Shown here in pieces: positions 1 through 12,075 of a stretch of 64,000 nt of DNA. This DNA comes from Boswellia sacra (taxonomy: Eukaryota; Streptophyta; Magnoliopsida; Sapindales; Burseraceae). The first letter of the stretch is position 1, and each line of letters starts with the position of its first letter. Made by a program: the position numbers and the translations under genes. Below the pieces are notes generated by a model that saw only the letters and a list, made by a program, of their open reading frames with translations, did not search any database and was not told the DNA's origin. The stretch covers positions 62,001 through 126,000 of the forward strand of contig SNVD02013686.1 of assembly GCA_013180625.2 (NCBI GenBank), read 5' to 3'.

Positions 1-1634
1 AAAAAAAGAAAAAGAAAGAAAAAAATATATAAAATGAATGAATACCCCCTACCTAAGGTTGTTAGTCTTAACAAATATTAGAACCAATATGGCTCCTTTC
101 TAATAAGCCTCATAGTCATGTGTTGACTGATCACAAAAAGAAGATTTATTGATATATTGACTGGAGGGTACATGAGTTATTAAAAAAAAATCGGTTGAGA
201 GTTTGTTTATTTGGATAAAATCAAGGAGAGTGCAATAATGATCACCTTGGATGTAAAATTCTATAAATCACTTCTAAATAATAACGTTATAATTGCTAGG
301 GACTAGCAATAAGCTGGTTGAGGGGTGTGATGAATACTTAAATATGTATGCTTAATAAGAGATTAATTAATCATATTGCATTAATAGTGTTATTAAATTC
401 CTCAACTTAAGCATGTTTGTAGCCTTTGCATCTTTAGAATTAACTTTCTCTTAATTTTGGTTTTGTTACAGGTTTGGTAAAATAGGCATAACTGTCTATT
501 TATAGATCAGAATGGTGCAAATCTTAATCTTTTGGAAAGCTGATTAAATTATCTACAAGATTAAATTTTACAAGAATCATCAAATTTGGGCTCTTAGTGG
601 GCCAAAAATAGGCTTGAAGTGAACCCATCTACAGTCTCGACCCAGTCTGACCATGCCTTAGTATTTTGATCATATCTCTCAAAATACACATCCAAATCGT
701 ATGAATCAAGATGTTCTAGAAACCTAAGAGAAATATCTACGACTTTCATGAAGACATGTGATCAAAATTCTTAATAATTCAATGTCAAAATCGGTGGTCA
801 AAATTGGTTTACTTAATTACCCTAATTGTCAAAGTTGGTGCACCTAATATTTGAAATTTATTCCTTTGTAATTTGACAAGTTTGCCCCTGAATGTATCTT
901 AAATAGAGGTGCCTTGTGACCCACTAGGGCATCTTGGCCTTGTTGAGATCTTGTATTGTGTTTCTCTCTTGTGTTTTTATGCTATTAATAAATCTTCTTT
1001 TTCTTGCAAATTTGTTTCATTTCTTTTATAATGTCTTTCTAATTTCTCTTTTGCTAAGGTGAAAGGGTAAAACCCTTGATATGAGAGTAAGGATTCTCTA
1101 ACCCTTGATATGAGAGTAAGGATTCTCTAACCCTTAATAAAAATAATATTATTTATTTTATATGATTTATATTTATTTCTCTAATCAATCTTGACACCAA
1201 TCGTAAAGTGGAGGTCTTGATCCATTGTAGACAATCCTAATTGGCACATGAAATGCTTGGATCCTTTCTAGATGTCATATGGTTCTTCCTTACCGACACG
1301 AATCTAGTTAGGAATTTTGATTTGTTGTTGACATATGGAGATTGGCACATTGGATGCTTGAACCCATTTACAAGAAGTGGTATAAATATTGGTAACGAAG
1401 CAAATATAATTCATATAACTTAAACGGGTTGTTTATCTTTATTTGAAATATTAAGGGCGGATCCCCTAACTTTAGCTTTTATTATTATTGTGTTGATTTC
1501 TCTTGTGTGATTCTCATTTATTGTTTACGAACTTGTTCTTACTTATATTTGTTGATATTATCTTGTCATCTCTTTAAATCATCCATATCATATTTGCTTA
1601 CTTTATAGTTTGTAGCGCTTAAATTCCCTTCCTC
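1..1634. other. Noncoding, retroelement-like sequence
   Basis: No gene is visible here. The stretch around 470-1010 reads like the body of an LTR or untranslated leader, with T-rich tracts and no open frame. Positions 1228-1275 and 1329-1375 are loosely similar to each other around a shared ATTGGCACAT core. The reading frame at 1241-1423 has no recognisable domain and I do not treat it as a gene. Confidence 0.4.
1072..1129. repeat. Two-copy 29-bp tandem repeat
   Basis: Two back-to-back copies with a 29-bp period, each starting ACCCTTGATATGAGAG and ending in GGATTCTCTA. A third, truncated start (ACCCTTAATA) follows. The copies look identical, so the duplication is young or conserved. No function is apparent. 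Confidence 0.9.
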
Positions 1635-2530
1635 ATGAATCGACCTCGGTCTCACCGAGTTTATTACTTCGACACTCCTATACTTGGGAGACAATCCTAT
1701 TTCGGATGTGTCAATGGTGTTCCTATGAGTTCAAAAGAAACCTTTAAAATTTTGTTGAAGTCGATCACAAAAGGCTTTTTGACTAGATTGTATGACAAAT
1801 CTAATTTGCTTGCTCTTGAACTAAAACCAAAAAGAGTCAAAACCAATTCGATGAGTAATGTGGAAAAATAACTTGCTTTAATCAATGTTGCCCTAGTTGA
1901 TATTGTGCAGGATATCTAGGAAATCAAGGAAAAATAATTGGGATTGGAGAGGAAAATTGAAGGCCAAGATATTGCAGATGAGCAACCTCCCATGGAAACT
2001 AGGAAAATCATTGAGGAGAATCCAAAGGAAACTAGACCAGAAGAGGAGAAAGTTGAACAAACTACTGTTAGGATAAATCAGAGAGCAGAGAAGAAGAACA
2101 AGAACAAGAAAAAGGATGCAAAGTAGAAATCTAAAGACACTGAGCTAAAGAGACAGAAAAGGGTCAAACTTGGCATGAAGAAGTCTGCAAAGAGCCAAGT
2201 TATTGTTGAGGAAGTTTCTGATGAACCAGTTATAGGATAGCCATCTCTTGTTTCACATCCTGATGAACCATTACATGTATAACCAGATCAAGAAGAGCCA
2301 GCACCATTTGTTTCTGCACCACAGCATTCTCCACCACATGATGCAGAGAATTCACATGACGCAGCTCCTGAACCAGAGCAGCCAATAGAGGAGATTCCAT
2401 CAACCTTTATAGTTGAATCCCTTATGGAGTTGTTGCATAATACTGAGACTAGTGCTAAAAAACTTCACAAGGCTATTCGTAAAATTGTGGCAGAAGTCAC
2501 TGCCTCTTTATCGGATACAATAGGAAGCAG
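1635..2530 (+). pseudogene. Decayed retroelement ORF, env-like position
   Basis: A chain of plus-strand open pieces (1635-1871, 1938-2126, then interrupted frames to about 2530) with stop codons between them. The second piece is highly charged, rich in Glu and Lys, and probably coiled-coil; the later part is Pro/Glu/His-rich. It lies about 700 bases upstream of a polypurine tract and a 3' LTR, where SIRE/Maximus-type copia elements carry an extra 'env-like' frame after pol. The position and charged, coiled-coil character fit such a frame, but no diagnostic motif is visible, so the identity is inference. It is broken and cannot be a working gene. Confidence 0.35.
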
Positions 2531-3197
2531 GCCATTCTAGCAGCTTTTGAGCAACCTACTACATCCAGCAGAGGCAAAAGGTTCAAGACCAAGGTTGGCA
2601 GGTCTAAGAAAAAGCCTAGAATTCCATCTCCACTTCCTGTGCACAAATCAGCTAGATTTCACTGATTTGGTATCAGTCTATGCATTTTTTTTTTGTTTTT
2701 TTGAACTTGTTCTAAAACCAAGAGACAGAAGAGTGGTTTCTAATTTTCTGATTTTTATATGTGTTTGTGTTTATTTTACTTTGCTCTAAACTGATCCTTG
2801 AATTAAGGAGGAGTAAATAAGGGGGATTATTGCTTTGATTTTTTTATTTGTAAGAACTAATATGTTTTGTGTTTTTATGTTTTTGCCTGCATATTTGAAT
2901 TGTCTGTTTTTGTGTTTGATGCATTTTATTTACTTCGTTATGATTATGTTAATGCATATAACTTTACTTGCAAGTTATTTGACAGGATAGTCCCATTAGC
3001 TCTGATTCTTTTTCTTGTAGGTTATTTGCATTCAGTCATTTTTCTATTATGACTGATTCTGTTATGTGTTTTATAACTGATGAGCCATTATGGTACTTTT
3101 AGTTATGTGTGATATGTTTGTTTTCAGTTGCATTAAACTTGTTTTTACATATTGATAATTGTTTAGAAATAGTTTGATATTTTCATCACAAGTAGCC
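2531..3197. other. 3' noncoding part of copia remnant
   Basis: T-rich sequence between the decayed ORF and the polypurine tract. Short open frames (2547-2789, 2867-3052) are low-complexity and hydrophobic, and I see no domain in them. It is best read as retroelement 3' untranslated sequence. Confidence 0.4.
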
Positions 3198-3211
3198 AAA
3201 AAAGGGGAGAT
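3198..3211 (+). promoter_or_regulatory. Copia polypurine tract
   Basis: AAAAAAGGGGAGAT lies directly before a TGTTAG LTR start. This is the standard plus-strand primer of plant copia elements and sets the element's orientation as plus. Confidence 0.7.
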
Positions 3212-4046
3212 TGTTAGTGTCAAACATGTGCCATGCACATGATTATTTTGGACAAACTTGTAATTAAAATATTGGGTTATATTCTTTCTTATTTTACTGT
3301 TTCTAGAAGTCTATTTTAGGAAGTATTTGATTTTTAGTGAATATCTCTTATTAGATTAGGATATTATTCTAGTATCCTAAGTTAGGAGCATATTTTATTT
3401 ATGTCCTAATTTACTTAGAAGTTTATTTATAACACTTCCTATATTATTGATTTATCCTATTCTTACAAATTGCGTTTGATTGAGATTCTACATGATATTG
3501 TTGAGAAAGGGCAATCGAGTTATATATATATATAACATTATTTTACATAACATATATGTAAGTGTGTATGTTACGGCATTTCAAGAAAATAGTGGAGAGC
3601 TTCAATGCGAAATTGCAATACTACTTTGATTATGTTCTGTGAGGATTTTATTCATTTATGAGAGGTTGTGATCATGCATAATTTGTTTATGTCTGTTTGA
3701 GTTAATATTCACTTGAGAGGAATTGTGAGTTGAGTGTTTATATAATTTAATATCAGACATCATGGTTATGCATTACTTAACAGTGTGTTATTAAGTTGTC
3801 AGCAGCAGAGAATAGACAGTGTCGCTAGAGTTTAAGATCTTGGAAGGATTTTGTTTTACAAAGATTAGATCAGTGTGTGAGAGTGAGTCAGCACTATAAA
3901 CGCACCTAAAGATTGTACAAATAAGAACTTAGTGAATTGTAGATCTAAACTGTCCGTGGTTTTTATAATCAAACCATGTAAATCTTCCTGTAACAGTTTA
4001 TATTATAGTTTACTGTTATATTACATATAACTACTCCATACTTTCA
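3212..4046 (+). mobile_element. 3' LTR of a copia retrotransposon
   Basis: The sequence begins TGTTAGTGTC immediately after the polypurine tract and is AT-rich throughout. I place the end at the CA of ACTTTCA near 4046, giving about 835 bp; the start is firm but the end is a guess. No matching 5' LTR is inside the window. It lies downstream of the broken copia ORF, so 1635-4046 is probably the 3' part of one old element. Confidence 0.5.
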
Positions 4047-4626
4047 GATCTTCTAGAGTTAATAAATTATATAGTTGTTTTATAAGAATGAATTTTATAA
4101 ATGAACTTTTGAAAGAAAGAGTTGTTTATATGTTTTTCAATAAAAGAAAAAGAGCAATAATTTCTTTGAAAGAGATTAAATATTGAAATACTTTAAAAGA
4201 AAGTTTTATTAAAGAAATGAGTTTTGTAAAAGAAAGGAATAAAAAATTTTATTTTGTAAAATTATATACACTCATTGAGCCTTCATCTATTTTTTTTTCT
4301 TATTTTTTCCCCACCAGGCACTAGAGGTTTGGTGCTAAGTTGCCTTTGATGCTAAGGAAGGCCACACGATATATAGCTAGAGTTCATGCAATAAAAGCAT
4401 TTAAATTATTTATTTATCTTTGTATAAATTTCTAAATTTTTAAGCATCTTGAGCATGAGCTGTATTTATCGTTTGCATTTGATGGTTGTTGAGGACAAGA
4501 GTCCTAGAAGAAGTATGAGTTGAGAAAGTATTTTTAGAAGTGGTAAAATTTGTGTGTTTTGGCGGGGGGATTAAGTAAATATAGGGGAAACTCAAATTTT
4601 TATTAAAAATTTTTAGAGTATTTTAA
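4047..4626. other. Unassigned noncoding sequence
   Basis: AT-rich spacer between the copia LTR and the plastid-derived block. I see no gene, RNA or terminal repeat that I can support. Confidence 0.4.
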
Positions 4627-4972
4627 AGGTTCGAATGATCAACTCTGCAATTAGTTGTTAGAATCAATAGGTCTTCAAATTGTTCATTTGAAAAAATTGA
4701 AACCATTCTTATTGGATGATAGTTCCCAAAAATCGAAATTCTTGATCAATGGAGGTATCACCATTTTTGTTCAATAAGATACCAAAGTGGATGATTGACT
4801 CATTCCATACTAGAAATAATCACAGGAAATCTTTGATAACACGAATTCCTATTTCTTAATATATCTCACGTTCAAGACAATTGGCTGAATCCTGTGAAAC
4901 TTTTTCATAGAAGTTCATTGATATTGTCTTTTTATAAAGCAACTCGACTTCAATTCTTGAATTGTCACGCCC
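4627..4972 (+). pseudogene. ycf2: Plastid ycf2 fragment, part 1 (NUPT)
   Basis: Plus-strand translation gives stretches matching the middle of chloroplast Ycf2, such as [26 protein letters not shown] and IDSFHTRN, in the right order but with small indels and stops. Ycf2 is a very large plastid protein linked to the inner-envelope import motor; a nuclear fragment like this is not expected to work. The match stops at 4972, where a solo LTR begins, and continues in order after the LTR at 6764. The native coding sequence, ...RFLNNPH..., is rebuilt if the LTR and one copy of TGAAT are ignored. This is transferred plastid DNA later split by a retrotransposon. Confidence 0.85.
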
Positions 4973-5439
4973 TAACATCTCTTATTTAGAGATTTTAAGG
5001 GTGATTGAATAAGAATTTATAAAAATTACGTCATCCAAATCTCATAAGGGTTGTTTTCCTTTGTTTTTTTCAAATATATATATATCACAAGAATCCATTA
5101 CAACTTATGACAATTTATTCAAAATTAATTTTACATACATTAGTGACTAAAATTAATACATTAGTTAATTAGTCACCTAACGAAACCTCCCATTACAACT
5201 AGGAGAATCAAGACGGTCCCAAAAAAAAAAAAAATCATTAGATGCATGCAGACTCCAGGCTCCCTAAGAAAGCTTTGAAACATCGCTAGGATGAGCATCC
5301 TTCTGTGTACCTGTGGAGGGAGGGGTGAGCACAAAGCCCAGTAGGAACATTCTAACATTATACTAAATCATAGGCAATCCACAATTATTCAATCACAGAA
5401 TTAGACATCTAATAATAATAGATTAAACAATTATGTTCG

Positions 5440-5695
5440 TTCGCACATCAAATTTATGTTCGTGTTTCCCTTGGATTCGTATACAGAACGGCCAATCCAA
5501 GATCTAACGCATCATATCGTTATATTTATGTTCCCTTTGAGTCCGTATACACCCAAGGTCCAACACATCACATCGTTATATTCGTGTTCCCCTTGGGTCT
5601 GTATACAGAACGATCCACCCAAGGTCCAAGATTAAGAATATATTATCCGCATTCTCCTTGGATCCATATACAAAATGGCCCATCCAAGGTTTAAT
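5440..5695. repeat. Diverged tandem repeats in the LTR
   Basis: Several imperfect copies of a module containing TCGTATACAGAACGG and CCAAGGTCCAA recur across this stretch (around 5455, 5525, 5575 and 5650), spaced roughly 60-85 bases. They lie in the first half of the solo LTR. Confidence 0.75.
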
Positions 5696-5814
5696 GCATA
5701 CATTAACAATCTTTCAATATCATTATTATGATAAATCTCAAGAAAATATGGTTTTTATGCGAAATCCATGACTTTTTGGGAAGTGTACAGTCGATTTGGG
5801 GTGGTTCTGAAATT

Positions 5815-5990
5815 TCGCTCGACACTTGACACTGTTCAATCGATAGTACTGTTCACTCGACAGAACACTTGACACTGTTCACAAAATACTATTCACTCAA
5901 CACTCGACACTGTTCACTATTCACTCGACACTGTTAACTTGACACTCGACACTGTTCACTCGACAACACTGTTTACTGTCGAGCGAAACA
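5815..5990. repeat. ACTCGACACTGTTC microrepeats
   Basis: About ten scattered copies of a short word close to CTCGACACTGTTCA fill this stretch of the solo LTR, with variable spacing. Such word-rich blocks are common in chromovirus LTRs. They may be transcription-factor sites or simply slippage products. Confidence 0.75.
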
Positions 5991-6694
5991 CCAGAATCGA
6001 ATTCTAGAGTTGGTTCAAAACATCCCATTTCCAGATTTCAACTCCCAACTTAAAAAATTCACCAAAAATCCGTTTTAACTCTAAATTCAACGAAATCAGC
6101 GGCTATTTAAAGCTTAATCTGTCTATTTTCTTACACAAATGGAAGATCATGCAATTCTCAATCTAGAAAAATGCATCAACTCAACAACACAAGACAATCA
6201 CTTAAACTACAACTCCTCACAAAACTATTTCTACTCCACTTCATCAACACTTAATTTCACACATACTTCTTCATTCAATCACAACAAACAACTTGCAATA
6301 AGTAACTTCACTAATAATTCATCATCCAAGCAACCAAATTAACTTAAAACAAGTCACATGCATAACAACTAATATCAATTCAACAACAAAACAAATAACA
6401 TGAAGTAAGTACAGTGTTAGAAACCCCTACATGTTTTTCAAGCTAAACTTCTTGAATCTTTTCCTCTCTTTTCTTTCCTCTCCTTTCTCTTTCTCTTTTT
6501 CTTTTCTTTTCTTCCTAGAACCGTGAACTCCTTCTCCTCTTCTCTTCTTTTTTTTTTCTTCTTTTCCTTATCCTTCATTCTAGAAAACCCCATCTCTTCC
6601 CTAAATATAAGGCCTTGGCTCAATGGGCCTAAGTCCACCAACTTCCAACCCATTAATATTTTAAACATAATTTCTAAATTTGTAATATATATAA

Positions 6695-6699
<5 letters not shown>

Positions 6700-6741
<42 letters not shown>
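6700..6741. repeat. (TA)n microsatellite
   Basis: An uninterrupted run of about 21 TA units near the 3' end of the solo LTR. Confidence 0.97.
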
Positions 6742-6744
<3 letters not shown>

Positions 6745-6763
6745 TTACATTTGAGATTCTACA

Positions 6764-7072
6764 TGAATAATCCACATCGCTTCTATTGTAACAAAAGATT
6801 CACTTTTTATGTGGAAAATGCTTGTATCAATAATTATGATTTTACGTATCGACAATTCCTCAATATCTTGTTCATTCACGCAACAAAATATTTTCTTTGT
6901 GCGGCGGCAAAAAAAAAAACGTGCTTGTTTGAAGAGAGATACTACTCCACCAATTGAGTCACAGGTATCTAATGTATTCATACCTAATGATTTTTCACAA
7001 AGTGGTGACAAAAGGTATAACTTGTACAAATCTTTCCATTTTCCAATTCAATTCGATCTATTAGTTCGTATA
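6764..7072 (+). pseudogene. ycf2: Plastid ycf2 fragment, part 2 (NUPT)
   Basis: This continues Ycf2 in the same order as 4627-4972. Visible stretches include [27 protein letters not shown] and, after a frameshift near 6905, [15 protein letters not shown] and [11 protein letters not shown]. The frameshift lies in a run of ten A residues. The match ends near 7072, where the next block is a different Ycf2 region in the opposite orientation. The first five bases are the second copy of the TGAAT target duplication. Nuclear plastid-derived pseudogene. Confidence 0.88.
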
Positions 7073-7218
7073 GCTAATAGAATCCGTTACTTGAATGAAA
7101 CTATATCTTGTGGAGTCATATTGAATATTTGACGATACATTTCATACCTTGCTAAAAAATCGATCCTTGTTTACCAACCACATGTTGTCTAACCAAATCC
7201 AATTCTCTCTCGAAATGT
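7073..7218 (-). pseudogene. ycf2: Plastid ycf2 N-terminal fragment, inverted
   Basis: The reverse strand reads through SRENWIWLDNMWLVNKDRFF and [16 protein letters not shown], which belong to the N-terminal third of Ycf2, far from the part in the preceding block. It is therefore both out of order and inverted relative to its neighbour. It includes an in-frame stop after the KV that follows RFFS. Its Ycf2 interval ends where the next block begins, and about nine codons (SFIQVTDSI / SFVQVIDSI) occur in both, once in each orientation. Confidence 0.85.
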
Positions 7219-7308
7219 TCCTCAAGATCTAGTTTTGTTCAAGTAATAGATTCTATCCAATTGAAAGGATCTTCTGATCAATCAAGAGATCATTTCAAAA
7301 ACTCTTGA
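7219..7308 (+). pseudogene. ycf2: Plastid ycf2 N-terminal fragment, direct
   Basis: The plus strand encodes [21 protein letters not shown], the Ycf2 interval directly following the inverted fragment. Together the two blocks form a head-to-head arrangement with a short shared segment, as expected from end joining of plastid pieces rather than simple copying. It stops near 7308, where atpE sequence begins. Confidence 0.82.
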
Positions 7309-7424
7309 AATAGCGGAAGCTAACTTGAGGAAAACTAAAAGCAAGAGACAAAAAATTGAGGGAAATCTAGCTCTCAAACGAGCTAGGACACGAGTGGAGG
7401 TTATCAATGTGAGATCGTAACTAC
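7309..7424 (+). pseudogene. atpE: Plastid atpE 3' end (NUPT)
   Basis: This encodes [17 protein letters not shown] and then [15 protein letters not shown] before a stop, which is the C-terminal helical end of the CF1 epsilon subunit of chloroplast ATP synthase. Only about the last 38 codons are present, with several substitutions. In plastid genomes the next gene is trnM-CAU on the opposite strand, and the remnant of that gene follows at 7663-7733, so 7309-7733 keeps plastid gene order. Confidence 0.85.
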
Positions 7425-7662
7425 TTTGTGTGCCCAAATAGAATAATCCAAAGAATTTCTATTGATACCCCCTATTTTGATTTGGATTCTGCCGATTGAA
7501 TATAATCAAATACAATCAAATGGAATCATATTCTGATGGAAAGAAAAGAGTTTCACTTTCAACTCGAAAATCAAATCGAATAGGATAGAAAAGATACAAG
7601 ATCAATAAAACAAGGTGAGTAGAAAATTATTAGATACTATTGGCTGTGGTATCTAATAAGTT

Positions 7663-7733
7663 CTACCTACTATTTGATTTAAACCAATGACTCCTACCAT
7701 ATGAACGCAATACTCTGACTACTTAGTTAAGTA
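7663..7733 (-). pseudogene. trnM-CAU: Degenerate plastid trnM-CAU
   Basis: The reverse strand gives a 71-base sequence with the plastid elongator tRNA-Met pattern: TACTTAACTAAGTAG at the start, a CAT anticodon in GTTCATATGGTAG, and TCATTGGTTTAAATC in the T-arm region. It is slightly shorter than the plastid gene and the T-loop lacks the normal TTCAA core. Strand and distance from the atpE end match plastid genomes. I class it as a transferred remnant rather than a working nuclear tRNA gene. Confidence 0.8.
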
Positions 7734-9356
7734 ATGAGAAACTAAAAGAGACCCATCACATCACCATCCCATTGATGGATTATAAATGCAATATGACTTC
7801 CACTACAAGAAACCGGGGCTTATAACATACCCATTTGCGTCGGTTTTTAAAAACCACAATAAACAGAAGCTATGCGTATTGGTATGCGGCGATTTTTAGA
7901 ACCACAGTTTAAATGGCCTAAAAGGCCCCAAATCAATTTTACCCTAGTCGCTTCTTGTATCAAAATTGCTCTCATCCCTCTCACATTTTCTCTCGCATCC
8001 CAATCTCTCACATCTCTCTCACTTTCTTAATATGATTAATTCTTCTGTGTTTGTTAACAAAATCAAATACGTTTAACCATTTCAACCTTCACTTTCTCGC
8101 TTTCACTTTCACTTTCGCATTTCAGTAATTTCTTTACTGATAGCCCTAAAAATCATTGTTTCGCATTTGATTAATTCTTTTAAGTTTATGTGTGTTGCAT
8201 ATTCAAAATTTCTCCTCTGCTTTCTGCTCTCCCTGGCTCTAAGGTTGTGTTTGCTGTAGATTAACTTTCTCCTCTGCCCTATGCTCTCTCTTTTTTACAG
8301 ATTGAGGTAACTTTGCCTTTCGTATTAAACTATTTGTTACAGATTTTAACTATTTGCTGGTTCAATTTTTGCGTTTCAATAACTAAGACATTCTTTTATT
8401 TTGAAGAGTGATTGTGATTCATGGTTCGCTTTGAATAAAAAATGCAAGAACGAATCCTAATAGTTCAATTTCTCATCTATATTGTTAAATCTTCAATTAA
8501 CATATCAAATTTGATGTTTGAATTAAATATGCTTTTTACTTCTATTTTGTATCTTAATTTCTGTAATTCTATAGTTACAATGTCAGTGGGTCTTGTCTTG
8601 CATTGTTTGGTTTCTTAAATATTCTATGGTCATGTGATCTTTGGGTTATGTCATGCACCAAATGTTGGATAAATTACCACAATAGATTTTACCCATTCCT
8701 TTCATTGTGTAATTCCTTAATCAAGCTCTCTTGTTTAATATTGATGACATGACCAGCAATCATTCAGTTTCAAAGCCTAATGATTAGCTTGTTCTATAAT
8801 TATTGATATGGTGACACCTTGATTTGTTTTTCTTGTAAAAGAGTGAGTTCATTCCTCTCCTAAATTTTAAGATTTTTTGGATTTTTAATTTCTTTCAAGT
8901 CCAACATTATAGACACTAGAATCTATAAACACGTGAAAGAAGAGTTGTTGTATTCAACTTTCAAATTGAAAAATGTAATGCAATAGTTGACGGTACATAT
9001 AATATATATGTGAACTTGAAACCAATAAACAATATTTTGCGGTAATCTTTGTTTTAACTTTTAATTCTTTTCAGCAAATATTCTTTGGCAATTACGCAGG
9101 GTCATGCAAGCTAAGTAAACCATGAAACAGAGATAATGGAACTGAGTTGAATAAATGAAAAATAGAGTAAAATAAGGTGAGAATCATGCTTTTTCATTCT
9201 CATTGTTGATGTATGTATGTTTAGGGCTATGAAGTTCAACTTATTGTGTGTTATCATTTTAAGGAATAAATTTTCCATTTAGATTTTGTTATAACATCTT
9301 TATAATTCAATTGGTAATTTTGTGAATTATATGACCATTATCTATTTGTCAAACAG

Positions 9357-9452
9357 GAAGAGGGACTAATAAGTCTTGGTAATTTGAGGAGCTTCACTTT
9401 CAGGGAACTTCAAGTAGCCACAAACAACTTTATCTCCAAATAAGAAAAATCA
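9357..9452 (+). pseudogene. LRR receptor kinase exon fragment (NIK/SERK-like)
   Basis: The plus frame reads EEGLISLGNLRSFTFRELQVATNNFISK and then a stop. The phrase LGNLRxFTFRELQxATxNFxSK is the juxtamembrane segment just before the kinase domain in plant NIK/SERK-type leucine-rich repeat receptor kinases. It is preceded by a T-rich intron-like tract ending in CAG (GTCAAACAG). The glycine-rich loop that should follow is missing and stops appear at once, so the fragment is dead. Its position inside a CACTA element suggests transduplication of a host gene. Pieces at 9560-9610 (PSAAEIVQAMDEIS) could be another captured exon, but I cannot assign that one. Confidence 0.7.
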
Positions 9453-11704
9453 AGTGAATGTAGTGCTAGGCGGTAGAAAATATGATATACAAGAATTTCT
9501 TTGGATATATTTGAGTTTTGAGTTGTAGCAGATACCAAGAAAATTAAATAGATGAGATGCCTTCAGCTGCTGAGATTGTACAAGCAATGGATGAGATTTC
9601 TAGTACTGTAGAATAATAATGAATAAGTTGGCTGCATTATGAATCATTCAATAGTTTTCTTATACTTTTATACATTGAATTGCAGAGGTGTTGCTAGTAA
9701 TCTTATTGGTATGCTTCTTTGTTGGCATACATGGTGTCTTAATACAAATCATACTGTATATGATGCCGTGAAGAAAGCAAGGAAAGATCATCATTGCTTT
9801 CTATGGAAGTTCATGAGGTTGCCAATCATTTACAAATTCACTTTGAGAGGGGTGGAATTCATCTCTGTCTAGGTATCTGTGATGTAAATATCAACTTTTA
9901 GTTTTGTCATTGGACAATTTTCTAGATTAAGATATAAGCATCCTACTTTGCCTTGTAGAAAAGCTAGATTGAGGAAATCAGCAAGATATAGATATATTTC
10001 AGTTGTGTAGGGTGTAAGTATAATATCCCTTCTACCAATGCACTTCTTACAACTTAAATTTAGTAACATGGTTTGTGCAATTAATGATTTTACTGTTTTG
10101 CCTATTTGATACTCCTTGTTCTTTAATCATATTTTCTCTACTAGGCTAGTTTGAGTACATCAAAATATTGTTTTACGAATAGATAAAGGTAAAGCAAACT
10201 AGCTTTTGTCCCTTAGGATTCCAAAAGCTGAATCTAACTACTTATTTAACTGTAATTTTAAGGATCGGAGAATTTACTTTAGGACCAGAGAATTGAGTAT
10301 TCTTTTCTTTTTCTATTGCTTTTATTTCATAATTTTAATTAAAAAAAATGCTAGGCATGGTAAGTTTTATGCAGAATCTTAATATAGTACACATAAATGC
10401 AAATTGGAAAAATATTAACATTTTCCTCATCTAACCTCAATTAATTGTGGAAAGTCAAGCCATGAACTTAAATAATATCCTATATTCTTTTTTTCTTTAT
10501 TTATTTATTTAAATTTACAAATATAATTAAAATATGCTCCTTTGGTTGTGTCCTTTTTGGCTACCATGTGCCATTTTGGACCTTCCCCTTGTCATTTGCT
10601 TTTGGTGCAAATGATGTTTTTTAAATGTTTCCTATTCACTTGAAGACAAAATCATATCATTCTACTCTCTTTGCTTAATGGACTGCTTTATAGTTCTATT
10701 AACCATTGATTTCTTAATTTTTTTTCCTAAATTTAGTATTGGTCCTTGAAAATTTCATTTATCTTGGGTATATAATTTGATTTCATTTCACTTAATTGTC
10801 TTTAAATTTTTCATTTTGAAGCAGATTTTTTCTCCAGCTATCAATCACTCTTATCAATGTCATCTTTGATCCCTTCGCTTCCCGTTTTTATTGTAGGTCC
10901 AAGTAAAAAAATAAATAGATCAAAAATCTTATTATTTTTTTCTAGAACATGGTTGAAATCTGAAATCTATAATATTCATTGTGTTGCTTAACATTTCTTC
11001 ATATATGTCAATGTTTATGTGAAAAATGAAGCATTTATTATTATTTATTGAATTTATTTTATCTTTTTTCGATTTATTTATCAGGTAGAGCACTGGAGGA
11101 AATCAGAGTAACACTTTACAATGACCATTGAACTTCAGAGGGAGCCACACGCCAACAACAAAAATTTTGTGGACCGGTGGTGGTAGTGACCTTCAATTTT
11201 ATCATCTCTGTTGGGCTTATTCTCACAAATAAACTTGTTAGTTTCTTTTCCTTCTTTGTCAAGCATTGCAGTTTGTGCATCTCAACAAATTTGCAGCTTG
11301 CATAGATTTAAGATTCAAAAGAAATAAATGCTTTTGTTCAGCTTCGTGAATTTTCTTATTTGAAACCACTTGAAATTTTTAATTGTAACATTGTAGTATT
11401 GAAAATTGATTTCTTATTGTGTTGTTGGTCTCTTAATAAAATTTCACAAATTTTAATTGTTTTTTTCCTCAAGTTTTGGATTGGACTATTCTACTCAAGG
11501 AAATAGAAAAAATTGTTGAATTAGTTCTTTAATATATGTTCTTTTTACATTATATTATTGAATTAGGTTATTGTATATCTTTGGAAACAAATGTTTGTAA
11601 GGAGAATTAAAAAAAAAAAAAGCTCTACTTTTAAGAATTTTAATAAATTTAAGAATTTTAGTAAATAGCATTAAACTAGCCTCTCTTTTTTTTTTAAAAA
11701 AAAA

Positions 11705-12075
11705 TCACCTTTTACGATGGTTTCGTGACTGTCGCAAAAATTTCGAACTATTTACAGTGGTTCGTTGCTCCATTTACGGCGGCTTAACAAAAAAGTTATT
11801 TACCACAGTTTGAAAACCTTTTACAATGGTTTTATGCTCGTCGTAAAAGTCTAACTATATACGACGGTTTATAACCGCCTCAAAAAGGTGTGGTGATCGT
11901 CAATCCTCTTTCGTCGTCTGTTTTTATGTCAAACAACTAAACTGCCGTATAAGATATTTTACGATGGGCCTAAATCACCGTTAAAGCTTTTACTGCAGTT
12001 GCTTTTGCGGCGGTTGGAAATCGCCGTATAATCGTAGTAAAAGAGTTTTTGCGGCGGTTTTGGCCTACCGTAAAT
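11705..12075. repeat. CACTA subterminal repeats, right end
   Basis: Many short degenerate units containing TTTACGATGG, GTCGTAAAAG, GCGGCGGTTTT and GCCGTAAATA in both orientations fill the last ~370 bases of the element. The left end carries related words (GCGTCGGTTTTTAAAAACC, GCGGCGATTTTTAGAACC). Confidence 0.75.

Larger units (their letters stand above)
4973..6763 (+). mobile_element. Solo LTR of a Tekay-like chromovirus
   Basis: The element starts TGTCACGCCCT, the typical start of Tekay/Del chromovirus LTRs, and ends TTCTACA, so it has TG...CA ends over 1,791 bp. Perfect 5-bp target duplications TGAAT flank it at 4968-4972 and 6764-6768. It lies inside plastid-derived ycf2, so the uninterrupted sequence is known. 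The absence of internal sequence means it arose by recombination between two LTRs. It contains diverged tandem repeats, a pyrimidine-rich stretch and a TA microsatellite. Reading frames inside it (5173-5358, 6139-6342, 6438-6668) are low-complexity and not genes. Assignment to Tekay is from the start motif only. Confidence 0.85.

Noticed and set aside
6139..6957. Open frames on both strands in and after the chromovirus LTR
   Set aside because: They are low-complexity (Asn/Ser-rich, Lys/Arg-rich or TA-repeat) or a mixture of LTR, microsatellite and plastid-derived codons.
7663..7733. trnM-CAU as a working tRNA gene
   Set aside because: It is short, the T-loop core is mutated, and it sits in a plastid-derived block with atpE, so it is a transferred remnant.
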